A stretch of 64,000 nucleotides of DNA, taken from positions 124,001-188,000 of the forward strand of contig NZ_JACPOF010000017.1 in NCBI RefSeq assembly GCF_016185115.1. The letters run 5' to 3'. Of this stretch, positions 53,361 to 62,291 are shown one piece after another. Made by a program: the position numbers and the translations under genes. The notes under the pieces are model-generated. The model made no database searches and was not told where the DNA came from. It saw nothing but the letters and a program-made list of their open reading frames with translations. The stretch's first letter is position 1. Every line of letters starts with the position of its first letter. The stretch comes from Polaromonas sp. Lineage in GTDB: Bacteria > Pseudomonadota > Gammaproteobacteria > Burkholderiales > Burkholderiaceae_C.

Positions 53361-53793
53361 GATGAAGCTGCGGCTGGGCCGGCAATGCCTGCACAAGTGA
53401 CTGTGTCGCTGCTGTGTGTGGTTGCCGCTTCGGCGCAGCACCTGCCAGCGACTCAAGCAGCCGCCTGAGGATTGAGGCCTGCGGCGTGAGCGCACCAAAA
53501 AACAGCATGCCCGCCGCGTCTGCCACCAGCAGGGTCGGGAAGGTTTCGATATCCATCTCACCCACCATACCGGCGTGATCTTCGATGTCCAGCCACGCAA
53601 ACTGGAAACCCCGAAAACCCGTAAGGCCGCGTGCAACGGTATCAATAACTTCCCGGTAATCGCGGCACAGATGACACCAGTCGGCGCACAGGCAGATCAC
53701 CCAGACCGTGTCGCCGGGAAACGCTTTGGGCAATGGTGCATTGGAAGTCACGCTGTCGGGCAGACAAAAAATTGGCGGCTCATCAGCCGCCAA
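53338..53793 (-). CDS. thioredoxin-fold protein
   Basis: 151 residues. VWVICLCADWCHLCRDYREVI holds a C-x-x-C site (WCHLC) and DIETFPTLLVADAAGMLFFG the cis-Pro loop. There is no signal peptide, so it is probably cytoplasmic. C-terminal 40 residues are low-complexity. A redox partner is not evident. It converges with and slightly overlaps the hydrolase gene. Confidence 0.83.
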   Translation of the reverse strand: MAADEPPIFCLPDSVTSNAPLPKAFPGDTVWVICLCADWCHLCRDYREVIDTVARGLTGFRGFQFAWLDIEDHAGMVGEMDIETFPTLLVADAAGMLFFGALTPQASILRRLLESLAGAAPKRQPHTAATQSLVQALPAQPQLHLRSPENP

Positions 53794-53836
53794 TTGTCTC
53801 AGTTGTCAGGCATCCACCGTAGCAGGCAGGGGCCGG

Positions 53837-54070
53837 CTACAGCGACGCCGGTGCCTGTGTCTTCAATGCCTTCATGCATGCCACGCCGGCCTGCATGGCG
53901 GCTTCGTGGGTAGGGTAGGGGTGGTCGGATGCTTCGACCTTTGCCTCACCCGCGTACTCCTGCGTGCCCAGCCGGGTGACCACCCAGTAAAAAAGACCCA
54001 TGGAAGGTTCTTTTATCCTGACGGCCAGCGGGCCAGGGGGCGGGCCGTACGACTGAACCAGTGTGTTCAT
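53837..54070 (-). CDS. small protein of unknown function
   Basis: 77 residues (GPLAVRIKEPSMGLFYWVVTRLG, DHPYPTHEAAMQAGVACMKAL). No signal, membrane segment or named domain recognised. Its ATG overlaps the stop of the DUF3606 gene by four bases, which supports both being real and coupled. Confidence 0.65.
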   Translation of the reverse strand: MNTLVQSYGPPPGPLAVRIKEPSMGLFYWVVTRLGTQEYAGEAKVEASDHPYPTHEAAMQAGVACMKALKTQAPASL

Positions 54071-54258
54071 AAAACCCTGCCCAGCCTGTCGCCCACATCA
54101 CCGACCATGGGCCCCACTTCTGCAACGGCCACGCGCAGTTCCAGCTCGCTGCAATGCAGGGTGTTGACCCAATAGTTGACGGAGGATTCTTCGTTGATGT
54201 TGATGGGCTGGCTGGCCAGCAACTGGGAGGCTGGCGCGGTCACTGAAGGCTGGGACAT
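54067..54258 (-). CDS. DUF3606-like small protein
   Basis: 63 residues; ININEESSVNYWVNTLHCSELELRVAVAEVG matches DUF3606, a short helical domain common in plant-associated and soil proteobacteria. Upstream member of a two-gene leftward unit. The function is unknown. Confidence 0.8.
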   Translation of the reverse strand: MSQPSVTAPASQLLASQPININEESSVNYWVNTLHCSELELRVAVAEVGPMVGDVGDRLGRVL

Positions 54259-54295
54259 GGGGTTCTCCGTGGTTCAACTGGAATGCATCGCGGCT

Positions 54296-54433
54296 TCAGA
54301 CTGCGCGTGGAGGACGCTTCGCGACCGGTGCGCGGGAAGCGACAGGCGCAGCAGCTTTTTTGGCGGCATAGGCCTTGTAGGCTTTGGCAGCGAGGCCGGA
54401 AGTGATGGCGAAGACGATGAGTTTTTTCAGCAT
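54296..54433 (-). CDS. very small membrane-anchored basic peptide
   Basis: 45 residues from the ATG at 54433, with AAGGA eight bases before. One hydrophobic helix (LKKLIVFAITSGLAAKAY) then an Ala/Lys/Arg/Pro-rich tail. Other in-frame starts are poor. No family recognised; coding status rests on the ribosome site and protein-like composition. Confidence 0.5.
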   Translation of the reverse strand: MLKKLIVFAITSGLAAKAYKAYAAKKAAAPVASRAPVAKRPPRAV

Positions 54434-54638
54434 GGCGGTGTCCTTGAAAGAGGGTTGGAAAGTTGTTGATGACTTCAATATAGGCCGCGTGTTGCAGCGC
54501 AGCAGTCGGGTTTTGCCGCTGCGAAATGTGGGGCGAGTCTTACGGAGCCGGGGTTGCCACTCTTGGCGTTCGGCGGCGCTGGCGCTAGGATCAAGCTCAT
54601 CAACCGGGCTGCCTGCCAGCCTGGCACAGGAGACAAAA

Positions 54639-54974
54639 ATGACCAGCACCACAACTACCCCCGCAGTAGACCCGCGCAGCTTCCAGAGCTTTTCCGAGTT
54701 TTACCCCTTCTACCTGACCGAACACAGCAACCTCACCTGCAGGCGGCTGCATTTTGCGGGCTCAACCCTGACGCTGGCCTGCCTGGTGGCGCTGGTGGTC
54801 ACGCGCAACCCGATATGGATTCTGGCGGCGCTGCTGTGCGGCTACGGGTTCGCATGGGTGGGCCATTTCGGTTTTGAAAAAAACCGCCCCGCCTCGTTCA
54901 AGCGCCCGCTCTACAGCTTCATGGGCGACTGGGCGATGTACCGGGACATCTGGGCCGGCAAGGTGAAGATTTAG
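54639..54974 (+). CDS. DUF962/Mpo1-like membrane protein
   Basis: 111 residues from ATG 54639 with AGGAGA before it. FSEFYPFYLTEHSNLTCRRLHFAGSTLTLA and VGHFGFEKNRPASFKRPLYSFMGDWAMYRDIW carry the conserved His and Asn residues of the Mpo1-like family; the yeast Mpo1 is a dioxygenase in 2-hydroxy fatty acid breakdown. Two hydrophobic segments. Activity in bacteria is only inferred. Confidence 0.85.
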   Translation: MTSTTTTPAVDPRSFQSFSEFYPFYLTEHSNLTCRRLHFAGSTLTLACLVALVVTRNPIWILAALLCGYGFAWVGHFGFEKNRPASFKRPLYSFMGDWAMYRDIWAGKVKI

Positions 54975-55015
54975 CGCCTGGGTTGCAGCCAGCCTGGCCA
55001 TGACGGCCAACTGTT

Positions 55016-55213
55016 TTGCTATTTTTTTCATAGCTGCTCACGCACGTATTCATTGGCCTGCAGCCTATTTAATGCCCTAAAACAGCCTTTTTTGGGCTAT
55101 TTTGAGTTGGCCTGGACGTCAAAAACGAGTCGAATTCATGAAAAGTTAATACAGGAGTTAACTTTTCTTGAATTTTTAACGTACACACTAAATTTTTAAG
55201 GTATACGTTAAAT
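55016..55213 (+). repeat. head-plus-palindrome dispersed element, copy D
   Basis: Head ATAGCTGCTCACGCACGTAT. Tail: GAAAAGTTAA / TTAACTTTTC with 8-base spacer (55140-55167), then TTAA-N8-CTAA and TTAA-N8-TTAA (GGTATACG spacer) near 55176 and 55197. Lies between convergent DUF962 and YihY genes. An AGCC/GGCT hairpin within T runs near 55085 may terminate transcription. Confidence 0.8.
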
Positions 55214-56442
55214 TATCGTTTCAGCACCTGGCGCAATGTCAGTGCCGACCAGTTCGCCTCTTTCCACAGCGGCGCTGTCGATTCGGTCTTGTCCAGCAGC
55301 AGCAGTTTCATCAGCGGTTCCAGCGGCGTGCGGTCGGGGTCGGCCAGCAGGATGTAGCGCGACTCGCCCTCGCCTTCCTCGACCAGCTGGCCTATCCATT
55401 GCAGGCCGGCCAGCGTCTCCAGCACCGGCTCCAGCTGCAGCACATCTACCTGCAGCTCTTCGGCCAGCGCCGACGCGCCGCAGCCGTGGCTGCCCTTTTC
55501 ACGCTGATGGTGGAGTTGCTGCAGCACCTCGATGGCCAGCTGGAACTGCCAGCCATGCGCGCTGCCGCGCCGCGCAATGCCCGCCAGCAGGCTGGGCAGG
55601 TAGGCGGCGATCACCGCACCCATGAGCACGACAATCCAGGCCACGTAAATCCAGACCAGCAGGATGGGCAGCGTCGCAAACGCCCCGTAAATAAGCGAAT
55701 AGGTCGGCACCTTGCTGAGGTAGAAAGCCAGGACGTTCTTGGCCACGCCAATGCCCGCCGCCACAAAAAAGCCCCCGACCCAGGCGTGCGACCACTTCAC
55801 GAAGGTGTTGGGCACGTAGCGGTACATGGCCGCCATGCCAAAGGCCACCAGGAAGAACTGCAGCGTGTTGAGGAAAAACCCGAGGCTGGCGGAAAGAATC
55901 CCAACACTGCCGGTCGAAAAAGACACCAGATACGTCGTCACGGCCAGGCTGGCCGCCAGCAGCAGCGGCCCCAGCGTGATGGCGGCCCAGTAAATGAGAA
56001 TGCGCTGCGTCAGCGAGCGCGGCTTCTTGACACGCCAGATGCCGTTGAGCGTGCGGTCTATGGTGAGGATCATCGCAATCGCCGTGACCAGCAAGACCGC
56101 CAGGCCGGCAACACCGAGCTTGTTGGCCTGCCGGCTGAACATGGTGAGGTAACCCAGCACCTGGCGGGCGATGTTGTCCGGGATCAGGCTTTGCACCAGC
56201 CAGGCCTGCAGCGCGCCCTGCAGCTTGGCGAACATCGGGAAGGCCGTGAAGATGGCCAGCGCGACGGTGAAAAACGGCACCAGGGCGATGGAGGTGGTGA
56301 AGGTCAGGCTGCTGGCCGTCAGGCCCATGTGGTCTTCACGAAAACGGTCGCGCAGGGTCATGGCCGTGTGACGCCACGGGAAGCGCGACAGGTTGACCAT
56401 GAAGTCCTGCAGGGATTGCTGAAATGACATCCCCGGTATCAT
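55213..56442 (-). CDS. YihY/UPF0761 inner membrane protein
   Basis: 409 residues (or 405 from the ATG at 56430). Six membrane segments with family blocks DHMGLTASSLTFTTSIALVPFFTVALAIFTAFP and AFYLSKVPTYSLIYGAFATLPILLVWIYVAWIVVLMGAVIAA. A cytoplasmic C-terminal domain of about 110 residues looks like a winged helix (LQVDVLQLEPVLETLAGLQWIGQLVEEGEG). Older naming as ribonuclease BN is incorrect. Function unknown. Confidence 0.88.
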   Translation of the reverse strand: MIPGMSFQQSLQDFMVNLSRFPWRHTAMTLRDRFREDHMGLTASSLTFTTSIALVPFFTVALAIFTAFPMFAKLQGALQAWLVQSLIPDNIARQVLGYLTMFSRQANKLGVAGLAVLLVTAIAMILTIDRTLNGIWRVKKPRSLTQRILIYWAAITLGPLLLAASLAVTTYLVSFSTGSVGILSASLGFFLNTLQFFLVAFGMAAMYRYVPNTFVKWSHAWVGGFFVAAGIGVAKNVLAFYLSKVPTYSLIYGAFATLPILLVWIYVAWIVVLMGAVIAAYLPSLLAGIARRGSAHGWQFQLAIEVLQQLHHQREKGSHGCGASALAEELQVDVLQLEPVLETLAGLQWIGQLVEEGEGESRYILLADPDRTPLEPLMKLLLLDKTESTAPLWKEANWSALTLRQVLKR

Positions 56443-56690
56443 CCTAGATTCGGCGGTTGACCGCTCGTTTTTCGCTGGGAAACCCGATGATTTCTGAATT
56501 TTTCCATCACGATGTCGTGTTTTTTTTTTATGAGACCGCTAGACGCCAGAGGATGCCACGCTCAAGGCGCCATACAGCGTTACTCCGCCTTGCAGGCAGT
56601 AGCCTGCTGCGTTGTCGCGCCTTGTCTGTCACCCTGATCGTGACACCCTCCGACGCATCCAACCGTCGAACCTAGGATCATGCCATCGAC

Positions 56691-57104
56691 ATGAACACGG
56701 ACACAAAAAAACAAATCGACGCCACCCGCTGGCTGGCTGCCGGCAGCATGATGGGCCTCATCGTTCTGGGCTTTGCCTGGGAGATGTGGCTCTCGCCGAT
56801 TCGCCCCGGCGGCTCGCTGCTGGCGCTCAAGGTGCTGCCCCTGTGCCTGCCGCTGGCCGGCGTGCTTAAAAACCGCATGTACACCTACCGCTGGCTCAGT
56901 TTGCTGGTGTGGGTTTACTTCACCGAAGGCGCCACCCGCGCCTGGAGCGACCGCCCGCCCGGCAACTACCTGGCCATGATTGAAGTGGCGCTGTGCCTGC
57001 TGCTGTTTGTGGCCTGTGCGCTGCATGTGCGGCTGCGGCTGAAACATGCGGCCATCGCCAATGCCGCCAACGCGGCCAACGTTGCAACGGCCGAAACCAC
57101 ATGA
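56691..57104 (+). CDS. DUF2069 small membrane protein
   Basis: 137 residues with four membrane segments; ALKVLPLCLPLAGVLKNRMYTYRWLSLLVWVYFTEGATRAW is characteristic of DUF2069, often near YihY genes as here. The C terminus is Ala/Asn-rich (AANAANVATAE). Its stop overlaps the next ATG by four bases. The function is unknown. Confidence 0.85.
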   Translation: MNTDTKKQIDATRWLAAGSMMGLIVLGFAWEMWLSPIRPGGSLLALKVLPLCLPLAGVLKNRMYTYRWLSLLVWVYFTEGATRAWSDRPPGNYLAMIEVALCLLLFVACALHVRLRLKHAAIANAANAANVATAETT

Positions 57105-58516
57105 ACGACGCACTCATCAACACCCTGCGCGGCATCACAGGCGCAGCCAACGTCCTGACCGAAGGCGACCTGAGCGCCTGGGAGCAGGACTGGCGCAAAC
57201 GCGCACGCGGCAAGGCGCTAGCCGTGGTGCGGCCCGGCAACACCGCCGAGGTCGCCGCTGTTGTGAAGGCCTGCGTCGCGGCGGGTGTCAGCCTTGTTCC
57301 GCAAGGCGGCAACACAGGCCTCGTCGTCGGCGCGATTCCCGATGAATCAGGCACGCAGGTGGTGCTCAGCCTGCAGCGCATGAACAACGTTCGCAGCATG
57401 GACGCCGCCAACCTGACCATGACGGTCGAAGCCGGCTGCATTTTGCAGTCGCTTCAGGAAGCTGCCGAGAAAGCAGGCTTTCTGTTCCCGCTCAGCCTGG
57501 CCGCCGAAGGCAGCTGCACCATAGGCGGCAACCTGGCCACCAACGCCGGCGGCACACAGGTTGTGCGTTACGGCAATGCGCGCGAGCTCTGCCTGGGTGT
57601 TGAAGTGGTTACCGCGCAGGGCGAGATCTGGGACGGCCTGACCGGCTTGCGCAAGGACAACACGGGTTATGACCTGCGCGATCTGTTCATAGGCAGCGAA
57701 GGCACGCTGGGCATCATCACCGCCGCCACCCTCAAGCTCTACCCCATACCTGCAGCGCGCCTCACGGCATGGGCTGCCGTGCCATCGATGGCGCACGCCG
57801 TCACCCTGCTCGGCCTCGCGCACCAGCATCTGGGCGCTGGACTGACAGGATTTGAGGTGATGGGGCAGTTTGCGCTCAGCCTGGTCGATAAACATTTTCC
57901 GCAGCTGCGTGTGCCGCTGTACAAAGACACGCCGTTTTGCGTACTTCTCGAAAACTCCGATCACGAATCAGAAAGCCATGCGCGCGAACAGTTCGAACGC
58001 CTGCTTGAAACCGCGCTTGAAAATGAATGCGTGCTTGACGCCGTCGTGGCCGAAAATCTCACCCAAGCCAACCAGCTCTGGCACATACGCGAAAGCATCC
58101 CGCTGGCACAGGCTGAAGAAGGCCTCAACATCAAGCACGACATCTCGATTGCCGTGTCGCGCATTCCAGAGTTTGTGGAAAAGACCGACAGGCTGCTCGC
58201 CGATGCCATCCCCGGCGTGCGGATGGTGAACTTCGGGCACCTGGGCGACGGCAACCTGCACTACAACGTGCAGGCACCGGCCGATGGCGACAGCAAGGCC
58301 TTCTTGCGCGACCGCGAAGAAGAGGTCAACACCATCGTCTATGACTCGGTCGCGAGCTTTGAAGGCTCCATCTCGGCCGAGCACGGCGTGGGCAGCCTCA
58401 AACTCGACAAGCTGGAACACCACAAATCACCCGTCGCCATGGGCATGATGCGGGCCATCAAGCACGCGCTGGACCCCACCAACGCCATGAACCCTAACCG
58501 TGTGCTGCGCGCATAA
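57101..58516 (+). CDS. FAD-linked oxidase (D-2-hydroxyacid dehydrogenase type)
   Basis: 471 residues of the GlcD/D-lactate dehydrogenase (VAO) family. FAD-binding blocks are VSLVPQGGNTGLVVG and GGNLATNAGGTQVVRYGNARELCLG; the C-terminal domain has FGHLGDGNLHYNVQ, SISAEHGVGSLK and the final LDPTNAMNPNRVL. It oxidises a D-2-hydroxyacid such as D-2-hydroxyglutarate or D-lactate, passing electrons onward. ATGA overlap with the DUF2069 gene. Confidence 0.9.
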   Translation: MNDALINTLRGITGAANVLTEGDLSAWEQDWRKRARGKALAVVRPGNTAEVAAVVKACVAAGVSLVPQGGNTGLVVGAIPDESGTQVVLSLQRMNNVRSMDAANLTMTVEAGCILQSLQEAAEKAGFLFPLSLAAEGSCTIGGNLATNAGGTQVVRYGNARELCLGVEVVTAQGEIWDGLTGLRKDNTGYDLRDLFIGSEGTLGIITAATLKLYPIPAARLTAWAAVPSMAHAVTLLGLAHQHLGAGLTGFEVMGQFALSLVDKHFPQLRVPLYKDTPFCVLLENSDHESESHAREQFERLLETALENECVLDAVVAENLTQANQLWHIRESIPLAQAEEGLNIKHDISIAVSRIPEFVEKTDRLLADAIPGVRMVNFGHLGDGNLHYNVQAPADGDSKAFLRDREEEVNTIVYDSVASFEGSISAEHGVGSLKLDKLEHHKSPVAMGMMRAIKHALDPTNAMNPNRVLRA

Positions 58517-58570
58517 AATTACCCTGCCAAAGCCGGTTCAGCCCTGTCGCCCTTCAATATCCTGCCACCC

Positions 58571-59401
58571 ATGACGCACCCCATACGCTCCCAGTACGAA
58601 GATTTCATGCGCCATGTCGACACCCACGGCGTCTTCAAGGCAGACCGCACAGGCACCGGCACCAAGAGCGTTTTTGGCTACCAGATGCGCTTCGACCTGA
58701 ATGAAGGTTTCCCGCTGGTCACGACCAAAAAGGTTCACCTCAAGTCCATCATTGTTGAACTGCTGTGGTTCCTGAAAGGCTCCAGCGACAACAACTGGCT
58801 CAAGGAACGCGGCGTCAGCATCTGGGACGAATGGGCGCGCGAAGACGGCGACCTTGGGCCGGTGTATGGCGTGCAATGGCGCAGCTGGCCCACACCCGAC
58901 GGCGGCCACATTGACCAGATCTCCGACATCATCAAAACACTCAAGAGCAACCCTGATTCGCGACGCATCATCGTCAGCGCATGGAACGTGGCTGACTTGA
59001 GCAAGATGGCGCTCATGCCTTGCCATGCCTTCTTCCAGTTCTACGTGGCGCCGGCAACAACGCCAGGCGGCAAGGGCAAACTCAGCTGCCAGCTCTACCA
59101 GCGCAGCGCAGACATTTTTCTGGGCGTGCCCTTCAACATCGCCAGCTACGCGCTGCTCACGCACATGGTGGCGCAGCAATGTGACCTTGATGTGGGCGAC
59201 TTCATCTGGACGGGCGGTGACTGCCACATCTACAGCAACCACGCCGAGCAGGTCGCGTTGCAACTGAGCCGCACGCCACACCCCTACCCGACGCTGAACA
59301 TCAAGCGCAAACCGGCGTCGGTCTTTGACTACGAATTCGAAGACTTTGAGTTCCCCGACTATCAGCACCACGCTGCCATCAAAGCTCCTGTAGCCGTCTA
59401 A
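58571..59401 (+). CDS. thyA: thymidylate synthase
   Basis: 276 residues. It converts dUMP to dTMP with methylene-tetrahydrofolate. Catalytic Cys151 is in [14 protein letters not shown], and [38 protein letters not shown] and the folate-site [12 protein letters not shown] are all present. Five bases before folA, so the two are cotranscribed, pairing dTMP synthesis with folate re-reduction. Confidence 0.98.
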   Translation: MTHPIRSQYEDFMRHVDTHGVFKADRTGTGTKSVFGYQMRFDLNEGFPLVTTKKVHLKSIIVELLWFLKGSSDNNWLKERGVSIWDEWAREDGDLGPVYGVQWRSWPTPDGGHIDQISDIIKTLKSNPDSRRIIVSAWNVADLSKMALMPCHAFFQFYVAPATTPGGKGKLSCQLYQRSADIFLGVPFNIASYALLTHMVAQQCDLDVGDFIWTGGDCHIYSNHAEQVALQLSRTPHPYPTLNIKRKPASVFDYEFEDFEFPDYQHHAAIKAPVAV

Positions 59402-59406
59402 CCGCC

Positions 59407-59895
59407 ATGCTTGTCAACATGATTTATGCCCGCGCCGCCAACGGCGTGATCGGCAAGAACGACACCCTGCCCTGGCACCTGCCGGAAGACATGGCGCATT
59501 TCAAAAAAGTCACCATGGGCTGGCCCGTCATCATGGGCCGCAAGACCTGGGATTCACTGCCGGCTAAATTCCGCCCACTGCCCGGCCGTACCAATATCGT
59601 CATCACGCGCCAGGATGGCTGGCGGGCCGAGGGCGCCAAGGTGGCGACAAGCGTTGAAAACGCGATCAGCCTGGCAGGCAAGATTGAAGAGGTCTGGGTG
59701 ATTGGAGGCGCGCAGATCTACGCACTGGCCGAGCCCCTGGCCGACTGCATTGAGGTCACCGAAATCGCGCAGGATTTTGAAGGAGATGCATACGCGCCTG
59801 CTCTCGGAACACAATGGGTTGAGACAGCCCGCGAGAAACACGTTTCAAAAAACGGGCTGCAGTTCAGTTTTATCACCTACAACAAACAGAAATAA
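59407..59895 (+). CDS. folA: dihydrofolate reductase
   Basis: 162 residues. MIYARAANGVIGKNDTLPWHLPEDMAHFKKVT and PVIMGRKTWDSLPAKFRPLPGRTNIVITRQ are the substrate and NADPH motifs; VWVIGGAQIYALAEPLAD is the second NADPH strand. It regenerates tetrahydrofolate after thyA. Five bases from thyA; 16 bases before the DUF4337 gene. Confidence 0.97.
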   Translation: MLVNMIYARAANGVIGKNDTLPWHLPEDMAHFKKVTMGWPVIMGRKTWDSLPAKFRPLPGRTNIVITRQDGWRAEGAKVATSVENAISLAGKIEEVWVIGGAQIYALAEPLADCIEVTEIAQDFEGDAYAPALGTQWVETAREKHVSKNGLQFSFITYNKQK

Positions 59896-59911
59896 CACGG
59901 AAGGAGACTTT

Positions 59912-60511
59912 ATGTCTGGAGGCGGATTTCACGTACACGGGCCACACGATCATGAGCTGGAACATGCAGCGCAGGGCGGGCATGGCGATGGCAAACATGA
60001 AGGCGGCGGCATGATTGCGCAGATTGCCGTCATCACGGCCATCATCGCGACAGTAGGCGCCATCTTTTCATACATGGGCGGCGCAACCCAGGCCAATGCC
60101 GGGCTTTACAAAAACAACGCAGCCATCAAAAAGACCGAAGCCTCCAACCAGTGGAATTTCTTCCAGGCCAAAAGCACCAAGCAGTCGCTGGCAGAAGTCT
60201 CGCGTGACCTGACGACCGTTGAAGGGGAGAAGGCCAAGTACCAGGCCAAGATAGACCGTTACGAAAAAGAAAAAAACGACATCAAGCTGGCCGCCGAGAA
60301 GCTCGAAAGCGAAGCGGCCACCTGGGACAAATCATCCGACGAACAGATGCACCAGCATCACCGCTGGGCGCAGGCCACCACCGTCCTTCAGGTGTCAATT
60401 GCACTGGCCGCCATCGCACTGCTGACGCGCAAGAAATGGCTGGAGTACGGCATGTTTGTGCTGGCGGGTATCGGGCTTGTCATTGGTGCACTCGCTGCAC
60501 TGCATATTTGA
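59912..60511 (+). CDS. DUF4337 membrane protein
   Basis: 199 residues from ATG 59912 with AAGGAG before it. N-terminal His/Gly-rich region (GGGFHVHGPHDHELEHAAQGGHGDGKHEGGG), one membrane segment, a long coiled coil (LTTVEGEKAKYQAKIDRYEKEKNDIKLAAEKLESEAATW) and two C-terminal membrane segments. The architecture matches DUF4337. The His-rich start could bind metal (inference). Convergent with the GMC gene. Confidence 0.82.
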   Translation: MSGGGFHVHGPHDHELEHAAQGGHGDGKHEGGGMIAQIAVITAIIATVGAIFSYMGGATQANAGLYKNNAAIKKTEASNQWNFFQAKSTKQSLAEVSRDLTTVEGEKAKYQAKIDRYEKEKNDIKLAAEKLESEAATWDKSSDEQMHQHHRWAQATTVLQVSIALAAIALLTRKKWLEYGMFVLAGIGLVIGALAALHI

Positions 60512-60517
60512 TCGGCT

Positions 60518-62224
60518 TTACGGACAGCACGATGCTGACCTGATCGCAGCGGCCATTTTTTCCGCGATCATGATCGTAGGAATGTGGGTCCCCCCGCTGG
60601 TGACTGTAGGCATGACGGAGGCATCAATCACCCTCAGGCGATCGACCCCCAGAACCTTGCCTTCCACGTCCACAACAGCCATGGGATCATTTTCATGCCC
60701 CATGCGACAGGTGCCGCAGATATGCCCGGTGCCACTGACACTGCCCAGGGCAAACTCGGCCAGCGCATCCTCGTCTCCAATCACCTGCCGGGCTGGTGTC
60801 ATGCTGGCCAGGCGGCTGACCCAGCGTTGCCCGGCGCCCGGCGCAATGTCCATCAGGCCTGCCGCAAGACGTGCGCGGACGGCATTGAGGCGGGTGGGTT
60901 CGTTGTAGCGCATCAGGCGGCTGATGTTGCTCACGTTCAGCAGAACATAGGGAGGGCCGGAAACATCCCCCAACTGCGCGTACAGGGCGGCGCTCAGCCG
61001 GAAACCTTTCATCATCCGCTCCAGGTCACGACGGTCCCCTAGCAGGTTGAATTCCGTCAGGGACTTTGCAGAAGGGTCCCGTCCGTTCAGAGTGATCTGC
61101 CCGCGCGAATACGGCATGGAAACCGTGGGCGCAACTGCCCCCATTCGTCGCCCGAGCGCATGCCAGGACAGCCAGCTGCGCACGGACATGCCCATATCCC
61201 CGCCCGGCATGCCCTGCAACCCGGAAGACCAGCGCAAATAGCTTGAACCCGCAGGCCGGTCACCGGGGCCCTCTATGCCTGCGCGACTGAGAAAAGACAC
61301 CATGAACAGCATGGGATGGTTCTGCAGGTTTTGTCCAACCCCGGGCAAATGATGTTTGACGGCAATGCCCGCCCGCTGCAGCTGTTCGCCATCGCCAATG
61401 CCTGATCGCATCAGCAGCACGGGCGAACGCAAGGCCCCGGCTGCAAGAATGACCTCCTTGCCATGCAGGCTGATGTCGGCCCCGGATTGTTCCTTCGCGA
61501 GTACACCCACGACTCGCGGCCTGAGTTGCCCTGGAGCGAAAATCAGCGACGTGACTGTGGTGTTTGTGAGCACACGCAGGTTTGGTCTGGCCCTCACGGC
61601 TGCCGTCAGATAACACAGCCCTGCGGAGCCCCTTGATTTCTCAAAGCGGCTTGCCGGCAACACGCAATGGCCGTCTCTGAAATCACCATTCATGTCGGCG
61701 ACATCCGCAAACCCGTGTTTTGTGGCCGCAGAGTGGAAAGCGCGCGCCAGCGGCGACCACGCGGATTCAGCCTGGCGGCGTATGGGCAAGGGACCGTCAT
61801 GGCCATGCATGGGTCCGCTGAAATCATGATCCGTCTCCAGCTTGCGGAAAAATGGCAGCACGTCGCGCCAGGCCCATCCACTGGCTCCGCCCGCAGCCCA
61901 TGCGTCGTAGATTTCAGGTTTCCCGCGCATGGCCCACATACCCATGATGTTGCTGCTGCCACCAAGAATCCGGCCCTGGGGCATGGGTACGGCTGGCGAA
62001 ACACCGGCATTGCGCCAGTGCACACGGGTATCCGGCCAGGTGTAGGCGGCGTTGAAGGTTGAAAGCGGGAAAACGCTCCGTATGTCTTGCGGCTCCTTTC
62101 CGGGCACAAGATCAGCGCCAGCCTCCAGCAGCAGAACATGAACCCCAGGATTTTCCGAAAGACGGCTGGCCAGTACCGCGCCCGCTGCACCGGAACCCAC
62201 GATCACGTAGTCATAAGAAACCAT
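60518..62224 (-). CDS. GMC-family FAD oxidoreductase
   Basis: 568 residues. N-terminal FAD loop YDYVIVGSGAAGAVLASRLSE, GMC signature GRILGGSSNIMG, and a C-terminal catalytic region HICGTCRMGHENDP and VIDASVMPTVTSGGTHIPTIMIAEKMA. It oxidises an alcohol (choline- or alkanol-dehydrogenase-like). Upstream in the same direction are a Bug receptor and an FAH-family hydrolase, suggesting a catabolic unit; substrate unknown. Six bases from the convergent DUF4337 gene. Confidence 0.9.
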   Translation of the reverse strand: MVSYDYVIVGSGAAGAVLASRLSENPGVHVLLLEAGADLVPGKEPQDIRSVFPLSTFNAAYTWPDTRVHWRNAGVSPAVPMPQGRILGGSSNIMGMWAMRGKPEIYDAWAAGGASGWAWRDVLPFFRKLETDHDFSGPMHGHDGPLPIRRQAESAWSPLARAFHSAATKHGFADVADMNGDFRDGHCVLPASRFEKSRGSAGLCYLTAAVRARPNLRVLTNTTVTSLIFAPGQLRPRVVGVLAKEQSGADISLHGKEVILAAGALRSPVLLMRSGIGDGEQLQRAGIAVKHHLPGVGQNLQNHPMLFMVSFLSRAGIEGPGDRPAGSSYLRWSSGLQGMPGGDMGMSVRSWLSWHALGRRMGAVAPTVSMPYSRGQITLNGRDPSAKSLTEFNLLGDRRDLERMMKGFRLSAALYAQLGDVSGPPYVLLNVSNISRLMRYNEPTRLNAVRARLAAGLMDIAPGAGQRWVSRLASMTPARQVIGDEDALAEFALGSVSGTGHICGTCRMGHENDPMAVVDVEGKVLGVDRLRVIDASVMPTVTSGGTHIPTIMIAEKMAAAIRSASCCP

Positions 62225-62291
62225 ATGAATTTTTTAGAGGGGAAAAGTCAGCATTGAAAACGGGCGTGCAGATCTGCCCGGCATGCCCCGG

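Noticed and set aside
55213..56442. Ribonuclease BN (rbn) for the YihY gene
   Set aside because: The old name was a mis-assignment; true RNase BN is a metallo-beta-lactamase-fold RNase Z. This is a six-TM membrane protein.
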